From Sthenelais limicola (Eukaryota > Annelida > Polychaeta > Phyllodocida > Sigalionidae), in assembly GCA_942159475.1 (NCBI GenBank), contig OW804094.1, positions 56,664,966 through 56,728,965 on the forward strand: DNA of 64,000 nt, written 5' to 3'. The notes beneath the pieces were generated by a model that was not told the origin of the DNA, did not search any database, and saw nothing but the letters and a program-made list of their open reading frames with translations. Shown here in pieces: positions 1-11,100 of the stretch. The position numbers were made by a program, and so were the translations under genes. The first letter of the stretch is position 1. Each line of letters starts with the position of its first letter.

Positions 1-2
1 TA

Positions 3-887
3 CAAACCCTATCTGTGACATCGTCGACTCTCACACAAAGAACTAGACAGTGGTCGGTTTTTTCTGATTTTTTATCAGAAAATGACATTATATGCCAGAG
101 TATTTCTACAGACATTTTGTGCATGTATGCAGCATATTTATCGACAATAATGAAACATTCTTCTGTGTTAACCTACCTATGTGGTGTATCATTTGGGGCC
201 AAGATTCGAGGTATTACCTGTGCTTCGATTTCTCATCCTGTGATAAAATCTTTGCTGAGGGGCATCGCCAAACTACCAGGGGCGGCAGTCTCCCCAGCAT
301 CGCCTCTTCTACCTATGCATCTCATAAAAATCCGTGATTATGTGAACTTGAAGGACATTGAGCAATTTTTTGCTTGGTCAATTTTTATTTTTTTATTCCG
401 CACAATGCTGAGAGTGGGTCATGTCATCATTTCTGACCATTCAGTATTGAGGAAAGATATTACTTTCCATAGTTGGGGTATGGCGTGTGTGATTAGGTCT
501 ACCAAGACATCGTCTACCCCCTTTGTGATCCCAGTAGCCAAATCTTCTTCTAAGGAGCTCTGTGCGGTTTATTATATGAAAAAGATATTTTCATACTCAT
601 CGATTCCGGCATCGTCATGTGCATTTACCTTACCAGATGGATCTGTACTTTCATATGCCTATATTAACAATTTATTATCAGATTTGTGCTCAAGAGCTGG
701 ACTATCTGGGCGTATATCTATGCACTCCCTGAGGCGTGGTTCCGCGACATATATGGCTTCAAAAGGGGCGTGCCTATCTGACATAAAAAACCGAGGTAAA
801 TGGCGTAGTTCTTGTGTGGAAAAATACATTTCTCCTTCGTTGGATCATGAACTGAAAGTGGATGCGTTGATTTCATCGTCATTGTAG
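3..887 (+). CDS. Tyrosine recombinase of a DIRS/Ngaro-type retrotransposon (5' end cut by window edge)
   Basis: This ORF encodes a tyrosine recombinase (phage-integrase fold), the enzyme that inserts circular cDNA of YR retrotransposons by strand exchange. The frame is open to the left window edge, so the start is missing; numbering here begins at the GTG at base 15. The core residues are visible: Arg133 in the MLRVGHV block, Lys164 in the beta-hairpin, His237 and Arg240 in HSLRRG, Trp263 in GKWRSS (His or Trp is usual here) and the nucleophile Tyr271 in EKYISP. No frameshift or internal stop interrupts the 290 residues, so this part is intact. It stops 15 bases before the first split direct repeat, which fits an element whose recombinase is the last ORF. 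Reverse transcriptase would be off the window to the left and is not seen. A Crypton-type DNA element is the alternative, but the repeats behind the ORF argue against it. Confidence 0.85.
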   Translation, partial: QTLSVTSSTLTQRTRQWSVFSDFLSENDIICQSISTDILCMYAAYLSTIMKHSSVLTYLCGVSFGAKIRGITCASISHPVIKSLLRGIAKLPGAAVSPASPLLPMHLIKIRDYVNLKDIEQFFAWSIFIFLFRTMLRVGHVIISDHSVLRKDITFHSWGMACVIRSTKTSSTPFVIPVAKSSSKELCAVYYMKKIFSYSSIPASSCAFTLPDGSVLSYAYINNLLSDLCSRAGLSGRISMHSLRRGSATYMASKGACLSDIKNRGKWRSSCVEKYISPSLDHELKVDALISSSL

Positions 888-902
888 TGTGTTTGGGCCT
901 TT

Positions 903-978
903 GGTGTTTATTAAACTGCTCTGCACGCCCAAACGGCACTACTGCTTTCCTCTCTTCATTACACGCCGTCGCACGTAT
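903..978 (+). repeat. Split direct repeat copy B1 (76 bp)
   Basis: This stretch is identical base for base to 1206-1281, an offset of 303 bp. It begins 15 bases after the recombinase stop codon. In the Ngaro/PAT layout this would be B1. Confidence 0.8.
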
Positions 979-1205
979 GTATAGTTGGCATCACAACGCC
1001 CATACTGCGACCCACGTGGATATGTTTACCTCCGACTATGACGTCACTCGGAGTTCCCCGCGCGCTCAACCAATAGGAGCGCATGGAAGCTTTCCTCATC
1101 AAGTGCCACGCCCACGTTCGCCAGTTCAAATGTTTCACTCGACTAGTGAAGAACTATATATTCTCGCTTGAAATTTTTTCTTATGTATTATATGTATTGT
1201 TATAG
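979..1205 (+). promoter_or_regulatory. A2 segment with a Pol II-type promoter signature
   Basis: This is the unique spacer between the two 76-bp copies. It holds a perfect CRE palindrome tgacgtca at 1039-1046, a CCAAT box at 1070-1074 and a TATA-like tatata at 1155-1160, in the usual order and spacing for a promoter firing to the right near 1185. It is more CpG-rich than its surroundings. In Ngaro-type elements A2 duplicates the 5' segment A1, where the element's own promoter would sit, so a promoter here makes sense. The 94-residue ORF across it has no recognisable content and is probably chance. Promoter activity is inferred. Confidence 0.5.
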
Positions 1206-1281
1206 GGTGTTTATTAAACTGCTCTGCACGCCCAAACGGCACTACTGCTTTCCTCTCTTCATTACACGCCGTCGCACGTAT
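1206..1281 (+). repeat. Split direct repeat copy B2 (76 bp), probable element end
   Basis: Perfect second copy of 903-978. Similarity breaks at 1282 (a instead of g), which marks the likely right terminus of the retrotransposon. Confidence 0.8.
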
Positions 1282-4200
1282 AGTGTTCATATTGAAAGAA
1301 CTGTACTGTATATATGTTACGGAATTAAGCTGCACTTGTGGGAGAGGGTGAATTCATCTTCAGTGCAGATAGACTCTTGTAACAATTATGAAGCATTTTT
1401 ATCCTTTGGCAACACTTTGGGGTGATATATTTATTCCCATACTACTACCAAGCAGCAATTACCTTCGCTTATTCTCCCTCTAGAAGCATGTTGAAGCCAC
1501 AGCCAGCCCTTTACATCAGGTATAAATACATTACTCCAACACTTGTTTTGTTAAAAAAGGCCTGGAGAACAAGCGCCAGGGAAGACAGTTTAGAGCTCGT
1601 GTTACCTTGCTGCCACCATACATCTTCCATGGCATTGTATTTCTTGACGAATCTTAGATAATACAAAGGCTGTGTGATGAACATAATCATATATACCAAC
1701 CCCCCTTGATGTAAGTCAGAAATATACATGACTTGAAAAGGGATAACGTCAAAAGAATGCAGCTTCTATTGAAGAATCTATTGTACTCGTATGCGGTTGA
1801 TAAAAACGAATCTCTTTGTTTGCATATAATACAATACTACTAAAGTTTTCATCTTTTGTTCTACTGCAGTGGAAAAACGCCGGGCGCAAGGACAGACAGG
1901 TCTGCTTAAAACCAGGATTATTGTAGTGTAGCGCAAAGACATTGCTTAAAGATAAGGCGCTTGAATGTGTGTATCGATCGACCAAAACGAGAAAGAAAAA
2001 ATCGGAGCTGAGAAGATTGTATTGTCAATCTAGATCGGATTACTTACATTCAAAGGCAGGTGAGACAGACTGGTTAGCACACACATTTCGAGGCCAACAC
2101 AACCTTATGGCGCAACCGTATTGCTTATGGGGTGTGGAGACCCCAGTATTTGACAAAGGCACCGAATCCCTTATCAAATTTCACATTATTCTATAGTTTT
2201 TAACGATCAACAAAACTTTCGATCTGACTCCATAATTATTGAGAGTTGAATTCTGCATGGAAGCGTTTTATTCCCTCGGGTGGCAGGGCAATTTAAACAC
2301 TAAAACAAATACTGCCCTGTTGGTGATCTAGCCAGCAAATCTCTATGCATTCACCGAGAGTCGGAAAAGGTGTTGAAGTGACTATATTGCAAAGCAAGGC
2401 TTACACAATGACACCTCATCTGAATGCTTCAATGTTTTGGCCCCGGGGACTAACAGTTTATATGACACTCTGTCGGATGAAGTTGGTATGAGTCGGACGT
2501 GTGGTGGAGAATTGCTTTGCTAATGGCAAACCTTATAGGATTTGCCACTCCTAAGGTTTTCTTTGTTAGTTTCTGGAAATCCGATCACGTCCGCGCTAGC
2601 TTTGATTGGATTTAGACCTAGTTTAGTCGAAAATACAAGTCCCTGACAAAATTATGCGGCGGAAGATTCCGTTCTGAGAGTCTATCCTTTAGCTGACAGT
2701 GAGTACATGGGGATCAAGAAGCAAATACATTGAGTGATAATTAATTAAATTAGCTTACCGAGCACATATGCATAACTTTCTTCGAATTTGTTGAAGTCTA
2801 ACAGAACTTAATTTGCAATTCAGCATTCACAAGCGATGAGAGTAGCCTCTCCCAGACGCAGCGTGACCAGGACAGCTATACTAATCCAGAAACACTTCTA
2901 GTTTCCAATTCCAGGCTGTCCGCAAACCCTCGAGAGTTGTTATCTGTAGGCAAAGATGTAACAGATCCTACAACCAATTTACTATCGCATCACGGGCCGG
3001 AAGATGTAGGCATGACAGTTGATGTCGTTTGACGTCCTATAGAATGACCTCGTTGCCTAGGGGACAGTGCGTGTGTTATCTGATTCTATTAGGAGCGAGC
3101 TATACGCCATGGCTAGGAGGCCGATTCAAGCATTTCTTGAGGGAGGGTCAGAAATACTACCATGCATATGAATGACATTTTCTGGTAGTAAACCATTGTT
3201 CAGCATTCCATTATATTATATTCAGATTTTGGTTAAGGCTTTCTCTCTTGATTAATCACAGTGTCCTCCCAAAGGCAACAACTATACTTAGAGTATCGAT
3301 GTTTTCCTCCCACCGCATGTATACTATACCCAAGACATCTGTATTAGGTACATATAATATCACTGTACGTTTAACTCCCAAGTAACCAGGAACATCATGA
3401 TATTGAACAAAGTAGGTGTCAGACGGTAATTATTTTGAAACTTTGATGGGCATGCGCAAACATGTCACAGGAACGTAAATGACAATTCGCCCGCCGTTGG
3501 TGCACATTTTGTGTGCAGTGCTTTGTAAAGGTCGGGCGAAAAGCCGCTACGTGGACCAACACAGTTTTGTCTCAAACCTCCCCACCAATGGGAACACATT
3601 GATCATTCCTTTAGCTTGTGTTTACACGGGAGTCCAGATCAGACCAAAGCTTGCGCAAAAATCATCTATCATCGCCTTGCGACAGGTCGGCGTTTGCCTG
3701 GTCTCGTATCGCGCCCCTTTGACTCATACTGTGGAATCTACAGCTCAGGAGCTTCTCGCTTCTAAGAGGAGCTCTTGCAGCCTCTGATAATAGACTCATC
3801 CTCAATCAGGGTTCACAGATCCTCTGATGCCTGGATGTACGTGACAGTTTTGAAAGCATGGAGGAAATGAGCTGTTACATAGCCTGTCGGGTAGTGTCAT
3901 TCTGGATGACAATCGGCCGCCTTTTGACTTCAGCAGTTAATCAGCCTCAACTAGCTTCAAAAGTGCCCGAAATATCAATGAACAACCGTTAATAATTCAC
4001 CTCCGACAAGCCCGCGCGGGGAGAAAGCAGGAGCCTTCCTTTAAATTGACAAAAAGTGAAGAAATTAATCAAATTGTTCATGGTATCTATGGATAGTGTT
4101 GGATTTAATGGCTTTAAGAAGATTAAGGTCAGGATTCCGAAAACGTCAGATATTAAGTACGGTACATTTACTATTCCTAAAGGAAGTGTTATATAACACG

Positions 4201-7200
4201 CGGCGGATATGAGTATTTGGCGACGCTACACCAATATACCCTCGTATACAGAAAAATATAAACAATTATTTTGCTTATAAAAGAAAGTACAAAATTGGTT
4301 GTGTATTTCTCTTTTTGAAATCATGTCTTCCAGTGCGTGCCATTATTGAGGCAAATGAACTTATTGTATGAGAGTTATCAATTGCCAAATAAACATTAGA
4401 TCTGCACCATGATCACAAATACTGGTATATGTTATGACTTGCTTAATATAATTATGATTTTCTTTATGGACAATACTAGATGGTCGTTTCTAATGAACTG
4501 TCGGTTTTCAAGGCCATAACATGGTTGTTCTAATAGATAACGACATGCAATTAATGTCACTGGATCCGCCTTGTCAAGACCTTTCGACCTGTGATAGGAA
4601 CTTTTATTTATACGGGCCGAAAACATGTCATTTTTAACCATTTTTTAAAAATGTTTCTTCAGTTATTTTGGAAAACAAGCAGTTTAAAAATGGGAGAAGC
4701 TCCCATGATCGACTGCAAAAACATTGTCACGGTGACATACGTGATTATGCATTGATATTAAGACTTCTTTGAGGCTCGTTTTGATCTCATTCTTTAAACT
4801 GCTATGTACACAGGTTGTGTTTCTCCACATTTAAAGGGTATTAATGTTAACTATTATTGTGAATATTTATAACTGTGTAAGCTTGAGAAACATTAAAAAA
4901 CTAAATATTGCCAGATCAGGTCCTACATGAATATGGACAAAGCTGCAGAATGCTATAAATTTGATTAAAAATAGTTATAGGGCAAATTTCAAACTCAATC
5001 CAAAATGTGCACATATGTCAACGTGAACATGCATCGGTAAAACTTGTCCTCTGGCTCTGAATGTATTTTGATCTGACTATGTACGCAACATTGCAGTTTC
5101 CTATTATCATTAATATTTAGTGTTGTGTGTGGTAGAAAACAAAAAAAAGTGGGAATATTGTCAGATTAGTACTATCATGAATGAGGACATAATTTAAGAA
5201 GCCAAAATCCTACCAAGCATTTTGTATTCAAGTTATGACAATTTATTTTCGTAACATTAATTTCTATTATTGTATAAATCAAATAAAATATGCGTGTACT
5301 TGTTTGAATGTTCAGTTATTAAAATGCATAAGGGCACTTCTCATGAAACGTCGACACATTTGTGATGTGTTTCAGGGAAATGAGTCACAAGTCGCAAAAA
5401 TGATATTTTTCAAAGTGTTATATTCAAAATATCCCTTTTCTTGAATGCTCTCAATTTCGGGGTGCTTAGCGCTGATAGTAGCATACATATATGTACCAAA
5501 TCTCAAGGCTGTATATTGAATACAGCTATGCATATCTGAGGCCATTCTTACAGAGTATATATCTAGCTACTTTACTAGGAATTGTCAACTCAAAACTAAT
5601 GCAAACGTTTCCATCAAAATGAAAATGTCAAACTTACGATATAGAAGTACTAATTAGACATCCTAATGTTTTACTATAATTTTTGCATATATAGTAATAG
5701 CTACTGAGTTCTCATGAAAACTTAAAATGAAATACTGTCTGTTTTAATAGGAGTCCCTCCAGACATGATATCTTGGTTCAAGTAATAATCCTTGAAACAA
5801 GATTAATTTCTTGATTTTCGAAAATGCATGTGACTAAACATGTCACCGTGAATATGCATATGGATTTATACAAGTTATACAATAGGTGGCAACTATAACA
5901 ATTGGTATAAATGTGGTATATTTTCATGCTACAATAATAGTAATACATAGATTTGATTATAACTTAGAGCGAACGCATCATATAAAACATAACGGTACGT
6001 ACGTGGACTATTCGCCCCATAATCAGATTCTATTAATCACTGAAGTAAACATCTCTATAAACAGAATTAAAACAACACATTTTACCCGCGAATCGATCGG
6101 TAATTCCTAATATAAAGCTCGAGTTAAATTATGACAGAAGTTTTCTTTGGTATTTGTTTTGGAAAGGACCTTTCCGATTTCTAGCGGAGAAAAACGATTT
6201 TTTAATTTAAAAAAAGCTCAGCAAGATAAACGTGAGTATCAGTTACACCTCTTATCTTCTCAGTATTTAATTTAATGCCTAAATAATCATTACATTCTAA
6301 TTGGAGGCTGCAGCTCTCAAATAGTTTTAAAATGGTCCGATGAAATGACAGCACCAACTACGAAAATAATCTCACACGTTGGATATCGGGAATCCACATA
6401 ATAATTGCAGGCAATGAACCGTATACTTCAAGAGAAAAGAGGAAACAATAATCAGCGTGGGGGATGGAAGGAAATATTACAGGAATCTATGACTTCATCT
6501 ATATGACATGTGGATCTTGAAATCTTCATGGACAAGGAAGAAAATGTCAGTAGATCGACCAGGATTGCATTGAAGTTTTATATGTAAATATTTGCTGTTA
6601 TTGTAATTTTTATGCTAATCCCTCATTGTAACACCCGGAGGGTCTACTTCCATACATTAGCTCCTCTCCTATATGTCCCAGTAGTAGCAGTTTATATGTT
6701 ATTTTACAATCAATCCAACAACCGAAGCTCTAATTCTGTCGGACCGAGAGCCCAAGGGATGGAGTCGATGTGATCAGTATAGATACCTGTATCGATTTTA
6801 GATTATGAATATAATGCCCCCTATATGTTACTGGATACACCAAGCGGGACCTTCCGCTGTCAAACAACAATGCTCTGAGACTATAACTATGAAATCTAGG
6901 AGGGATTCTATTTCCCCTCAGTTGCCCTTTATAAATGGAACCGTCTAGCTAATGGAAAACCCGTGTGCTCACCCGTATATCTGTCTCTCACCAATATCAA
7001 ATATAAGGCAAATCCAAAGTTGGAGGTCGCTGTTTCCTTGGGCCACTGCTCGACATTTAAAGACGGGCTTTGCAATCGATTAATAAGGTCCGATGTCTGC
7101 TGTGACTACTGGCAAAGCTTAAAGCACTTAGACCTCGGTCTTGCTAGCGGTGGACTAAGACCAAAAGTATGACTACTGGGAAAAGCGGGTGGAAGCAGCT

Positions 7201-7380
7201 GGAAAAGCTAAACGGGTGGAACCGGTAGCCCCTCAAGATTTTCTGTAGCAATCATTTCAGTGTAGGGTTGTGTGGATGGATGGCTACTGAGCCTTTTAGG
7301 ATTTAGCGTCGTTTTCCTGTGGCCAAGGGTTATTGGGAGGCTCTCCTCCTTCCACTGCCTCCTCTCTGTCAGTCTCAAGC
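1282..7380. other. Intergenic DNA with old diverged repeats
   Basis: No exon with coding character was found here on either strand. The longest ORF (3479-3787, 102 codons) matches nothing I recognise. The region is AT-rich and holds the diverged repeat units listed at 4726-5900. An 18-base string at 3893-3910 recurs exactly at 51152-51169. Confidence 0.6.
4726..5900. repeat. Diverged tandem-like repeat units of about 290 bp
   Basis: Unit A starts at about 4726 and unit B at about 5017. Both open with a gtca-cgtga-tgcat block. About 70 bases later both have a tgctatgtaca-like block, and about 190 (A) or 140 (B) bases in both have a block ending in catgaat-gaca. A third opening block is at 5842. 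By eye the shared blocks are roughly 65-75% alike with gaps, so this is an old duplication or the remains of a repeat family. It has no coding content. Confidence 0.4.
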
Positions 7381-7389
7381 AGGCTTCTT

Positions 7390-7560
7390 CCCAGTCAGCC
7401 GCGACGCGGCGTGGTAGGGTGGTGGCAGTGTAGCAGTCGAGTTACGCCCATCAGGATTGTGCAGTAAGCTTCTGGCCGTGGCAGAACGTAGGCGCTCTAT
7501 TCCCCGCACATTGCGTACCCGGACCACTGAACTAGCAAGGCGCGCCTCCATCTTCCTCTC
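7390..7560. promoter_or_regulatory. CpG-rich patch upstream of the receptor gene
   Basis: About a dozen CpG dinucleotides, including runs such as ccgcgacgcggcg and ggcgcgcc, fall within 170 bases, against very few in the flanking DNA. The patch lies about 450-630 bases upstream of the signal-peptide exon at 8016, so it may be the promoter or a 5' untranslated exon of that gene. No clear TATA box with this spacing was seen. The similar patch in front of the second signal-peptide exon near 58200-58600 supports this reading. Confidence 0.35.
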
Positions 7561-8015
7561 CTCAAGAGCCCCCAACCAAGCCCCTCATCAAGCCCAGCTC
7601 TTGGGAGCATGAAGGAGGGGAGAGAGATAGGATAGGAAAAACTACAGGAGAAACTTCGCTTAGTTCTTCACCCAACTTTATATCCATGGATTGGGTGTCA
7701 TTTCTTTTACTCATGGTGTGGAAATAATCACATGCATCGCTTTAGTTTGGAAGATAATGGATTAGCCCCTTCCCATCATACATCGGACAAGATAGGATCT
7801 CCCCCTTTTGGAGTACGCATACATATTGGAGGTGCTGGAAGTGTATCCACATCATAAATAAGGATCTTTAATGCGCAGGTCCTTGCTTGGATGACGCTTT
7901 ACTTGTGTCGGGACAGTCTGGCCCTGGGCACCCTGTAGGACCACAAATGCCAAGTTAAACGTGATAGAAAAGGACTAAATAACACTTCGAAGTGGAATAC
8001 CTCGCTAGAAGAGCA

Positions 8016-8145
8016 ATGGATACCTCAAAGTACCATTACTCGAATAGGAGCTGCGGGTCGGCTATCTTGACTTTACTATTTTTAGCCATATCACTGCCCG
8101 GGCTATGTTATTCCCTACCATCATCTGGGCACCTCGAAACACCAG
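8016..8145 (+). CDS. Receptor exon 1: signal peptide
   Basis: This exon encodes 43 residues plus the first base of a glycine codon. A short polar n-region with Lys and Arg is followed by a hydrophobic core (AILTLLFLAISLPGLC, residues 16-31), then a likely cleavage site near Tyr32-Ser33 and a polar linker. The ATG is the first in frame after a TAA at 7980-7982, with G at -3 and G at +4, a fair initiation context. The exon ends CCAG before gtaagg, a strong donor in phase 1, which fits the acceptor at 19305. The intron that follows is the longest of the gene at 11.2 kb. An untranslated exon further upstream cannot be excluded. Confidence 0.75.
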
Positions 8146-11100
8146 GTAAGGCTCCTCCATTTTGCGATAAAGGCCAAACTAGATTTGCCATCGTGCGATA
8201 GGCCCATTTTCACAGCGGTTTCACTTTTTTCGCTTCCGATCGAGATCAGAACTTGTAAGTATTAAGGTACATGGAAATATATGATTAACAGTTTTATCAG
8301 CATGTAATGACTCATCAATAATATTGGATGATTATGTTGCCGCAAATATTATCAAACATTGTTGTTGTTTTGATCAAGTTACCACGAGGTGAATTATGGA
8401 AAGAATATTATATTATAGGTTGGTAAGGATTGTAGATGGACATTACAATTATCTATAGCGTCTATCTATGTTTTATTACAAATATTCTTTATGGGATCAT
8501 CGAACTCTATTACTTATTATCGAGGTTTTGTCCCTGTTTAGATTGTGACATATTCCCGACTGCATTAAATTTGAGCTTATAGGGATATATGCATGCAAAT
8601 TGACTGTAAAGTCGGTTATGGTTGTTATCTACTTTCATTGTCATTCTTTGTTCACTTAAATCAAAGAACTCTTTGGATTAAATAGATATTGCATATTTGG
8701 GCAGATGTCTTTTTATAATAACAATCTTAGAACTGGATCATGGATCATTTGTTATAGGAATGACCCATAATGATCCTAATGACCCACATGGACAGACATG
8801 TAATTCATATGCATATAATTGTCATCCGGTCTCAGGGGAAATAGCAGGATGTTATCCTATGTTGCCACTGTAAATAATGACTATTTGAGACCATGGAACT
8901 ATATTTCGACCTAAATGTAGTTTATTTGCCTTTATTGCACGGTCCAAAAAGCTATGAAAATGAAACACCATTAACCTTTAACGAAGTTATTGCAACAAGC
9001 ATTAAAATAATCCAATCATTTTTTTCTCCGTTCCTATCATAAAGTTCTTATGGGATCACCTTCAAACACCCAATCGAGCATTGTCGCCGACGTTAGTGAG
9101 AGGGATAATGCATACTTTTTATTGTCATGCATCTAATATAATGTTGGCGGATTTATCTTACCCATAATTGCTCCCTGGCAATTTGTTAAAGAAAAGTAGC
9201 AGGGAAACCTGCTTGTCAATTATCTCGACTCAGCTTTTGTAATGGTGTCGTTTTTCAAAGATTTCTTTCGATAAACATTATCCCCGCCACGAGCGTTTCA
9301 CTGTCAGGTCCGTCTTAATTACTTCGTGACATTTTTTAAAACAATTTTTTATGGTGAAATTTGATTAATTCATTAGATTCACTCTCCAAAGGCGATGTTA
9401 TCAATCTAGCGACAATTAGAGAAACAATCCTTGCAGCACAAACGATACGCCTGAGATTATTGATTTCATTTTAATTGCATGGCTGGCGACGAACCGCTCG
9501 AGTCGTCTTAAGTGATTTCTTATACCTATTCCTCTTAAAATCCTGAGTTTGTTGTAGGGAGGAATTTGAATCCGGAGAGGCGTTCCAATTGGAATGCAAT
9601 CTTTACTGAGTGGTGCAGAAATCGTTCCAAGAAATCAGCTTTTGTAAATGAGTGGAAGCAAATTAAAACGGTGAGATAAATCCTCTCAGCAGATTTTGTG
9701 GGATTTGGTCTAAATTTCCTGTCTAGGTTTCCAATCTTGTCGCTAAGCTATCGAGCCGGACCCAGACATTTTTAAGGTCACTATCTAGTATTTCCATTAC
9801 CCAATTTGGAGATTCCTTCATTTTCAACTTTATAAAATATACCTGAAGAACTGTTTATGTATATGTCTGTTCCCCCCCTGTGTGTCGCATTTATATGTAC
9901 TTGATCAACTATATAGGACCGTATTGTATACTAAATGTCTCAGCAGGCGAAATGAATATTGACCAACCGATTCGCACTCTTCCTTATTGGAAGCGTCCAG
10001 TGCTTATTGGAGCCCACGTGTATTCATGAGTCTATAGTGTCCTTGCCTGGCACTACGTATAGACACACCAACCAATGCAAACACATTGTAATCAATGTCA
10101 ATTCCACTCAATCTCGTCCATTTAACCCACACTGACCGCTCTAGTGCCTGAGGGGGTCCCTCGCTTTATTACCCTTACCATGGAGAATCCTTGTGTGTGT
10201 GAAGCTATTGGTCTCGTGCGGGGCCTTGGTTGGGGGCACTGCAGCGTGAAGGGCCATCAGAATGTCTGAAGGGCCTTTTTGGTGGTGGCCATCAGTGGAC
10301 CACATTACCATTTTGGGTGGCCCATCCAGGCAGCACAAGGAGTTAGACGATAAACAGTCTCCTGGCGACAGGCACCACCCGGGGCGGATAATCAGACAGT
10401 TCCAGCCCCCCTCACATCTAGCGAAACCGGAACCCCTTGAACAAGGTGAGCACCCGGGAGATGGAACAGATTTTGCTGATTCCATTTGCTGAGCGCGTCT
10501 GGCATCGAGACTATTAAAAGGTCCAAGAGTTGAGTGGGATTTCCAATCAAGAGTGATGGGTTGAGGTGTGGGTGGGAACTGAATGGGTTTCGGGAGAAAG
10601 CCTTGAACTGTGGGACAGAAAGGTTTCCCCCAGTAAGACAGCGAGCGTGTAGGTAATGTAAACACGTCCTAAACTAGACTGCCATTTCAACTAAAGTCTT
10701 AGGGGAAATAGAGCAAATAACTATTAATTTAAAGGTCCCCAAAATCCTACGATCTAAGAGCACAGACACAGAGGGAGAGCATAAACAAGAAGGCAATTTA
10801 AAGACTTCTATTTATATGTAACTAGTTCTGGCATAACGATGTTAATATAGAAATAGAATCTACTATTGATAAGGCAAATGAATCACGTAAGTTCTCGCGT
10901 GAAACTTGACAGGAAGATCCATGACCGGCACATTTTGTGGAAGGATAGTGTTTTAATGCTATTTCACGTCATGTTTCATCAGAAAATTTCGGCTTAAGTA
11001 CAGCAAGAGTATCCGCTGTCATGTCACCTTATTCGACTATGCAGGAAAACATCAACTACAACAAGGAGGTTGTTCGTGCTCCGAGCCTGTTAGTCTTCTC

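Larger units (their letters stand above)
1..1281 (+). mobile_element. 3' part of a Ngaro/PAT-like YR retrotransposon
   Basis: The recombinase ORF is followed by the arrangement B1 (903-978), A2 (979-1205), B2 (1206-1281). B1 and B2 are perfect 76-bp direct copies. Ngaro and PAT elements are known to end in split direct repeats of the form A1-internal-B1-A2-B2, so the predicted right end of the element is near 1281. A1, gag and the RT/RNase H ORFs would lie upstream of the window. Identity of the two B copies and an open recombinase suggest a young insertion. No target-site duplication is expected for this class, so the right border cannot be confirmed from this end alone. Confidence 0.65.

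Noticed and set aside
887..1171. 94-codon ORF after the recombinase
   Set aside because: It runs across the split repeat and the promoter-like A2 segment. The content is explained by those non-coding elements.
10141..10665. 174-codon minus-strand ORF in intron 1
   Set aside because: Overlapped by an ORF on the other strand in a GC-richer patch. It has no recognisable domain and no matched splice sites, and its Pro/Ser/Cys-rich composition looks like chance.
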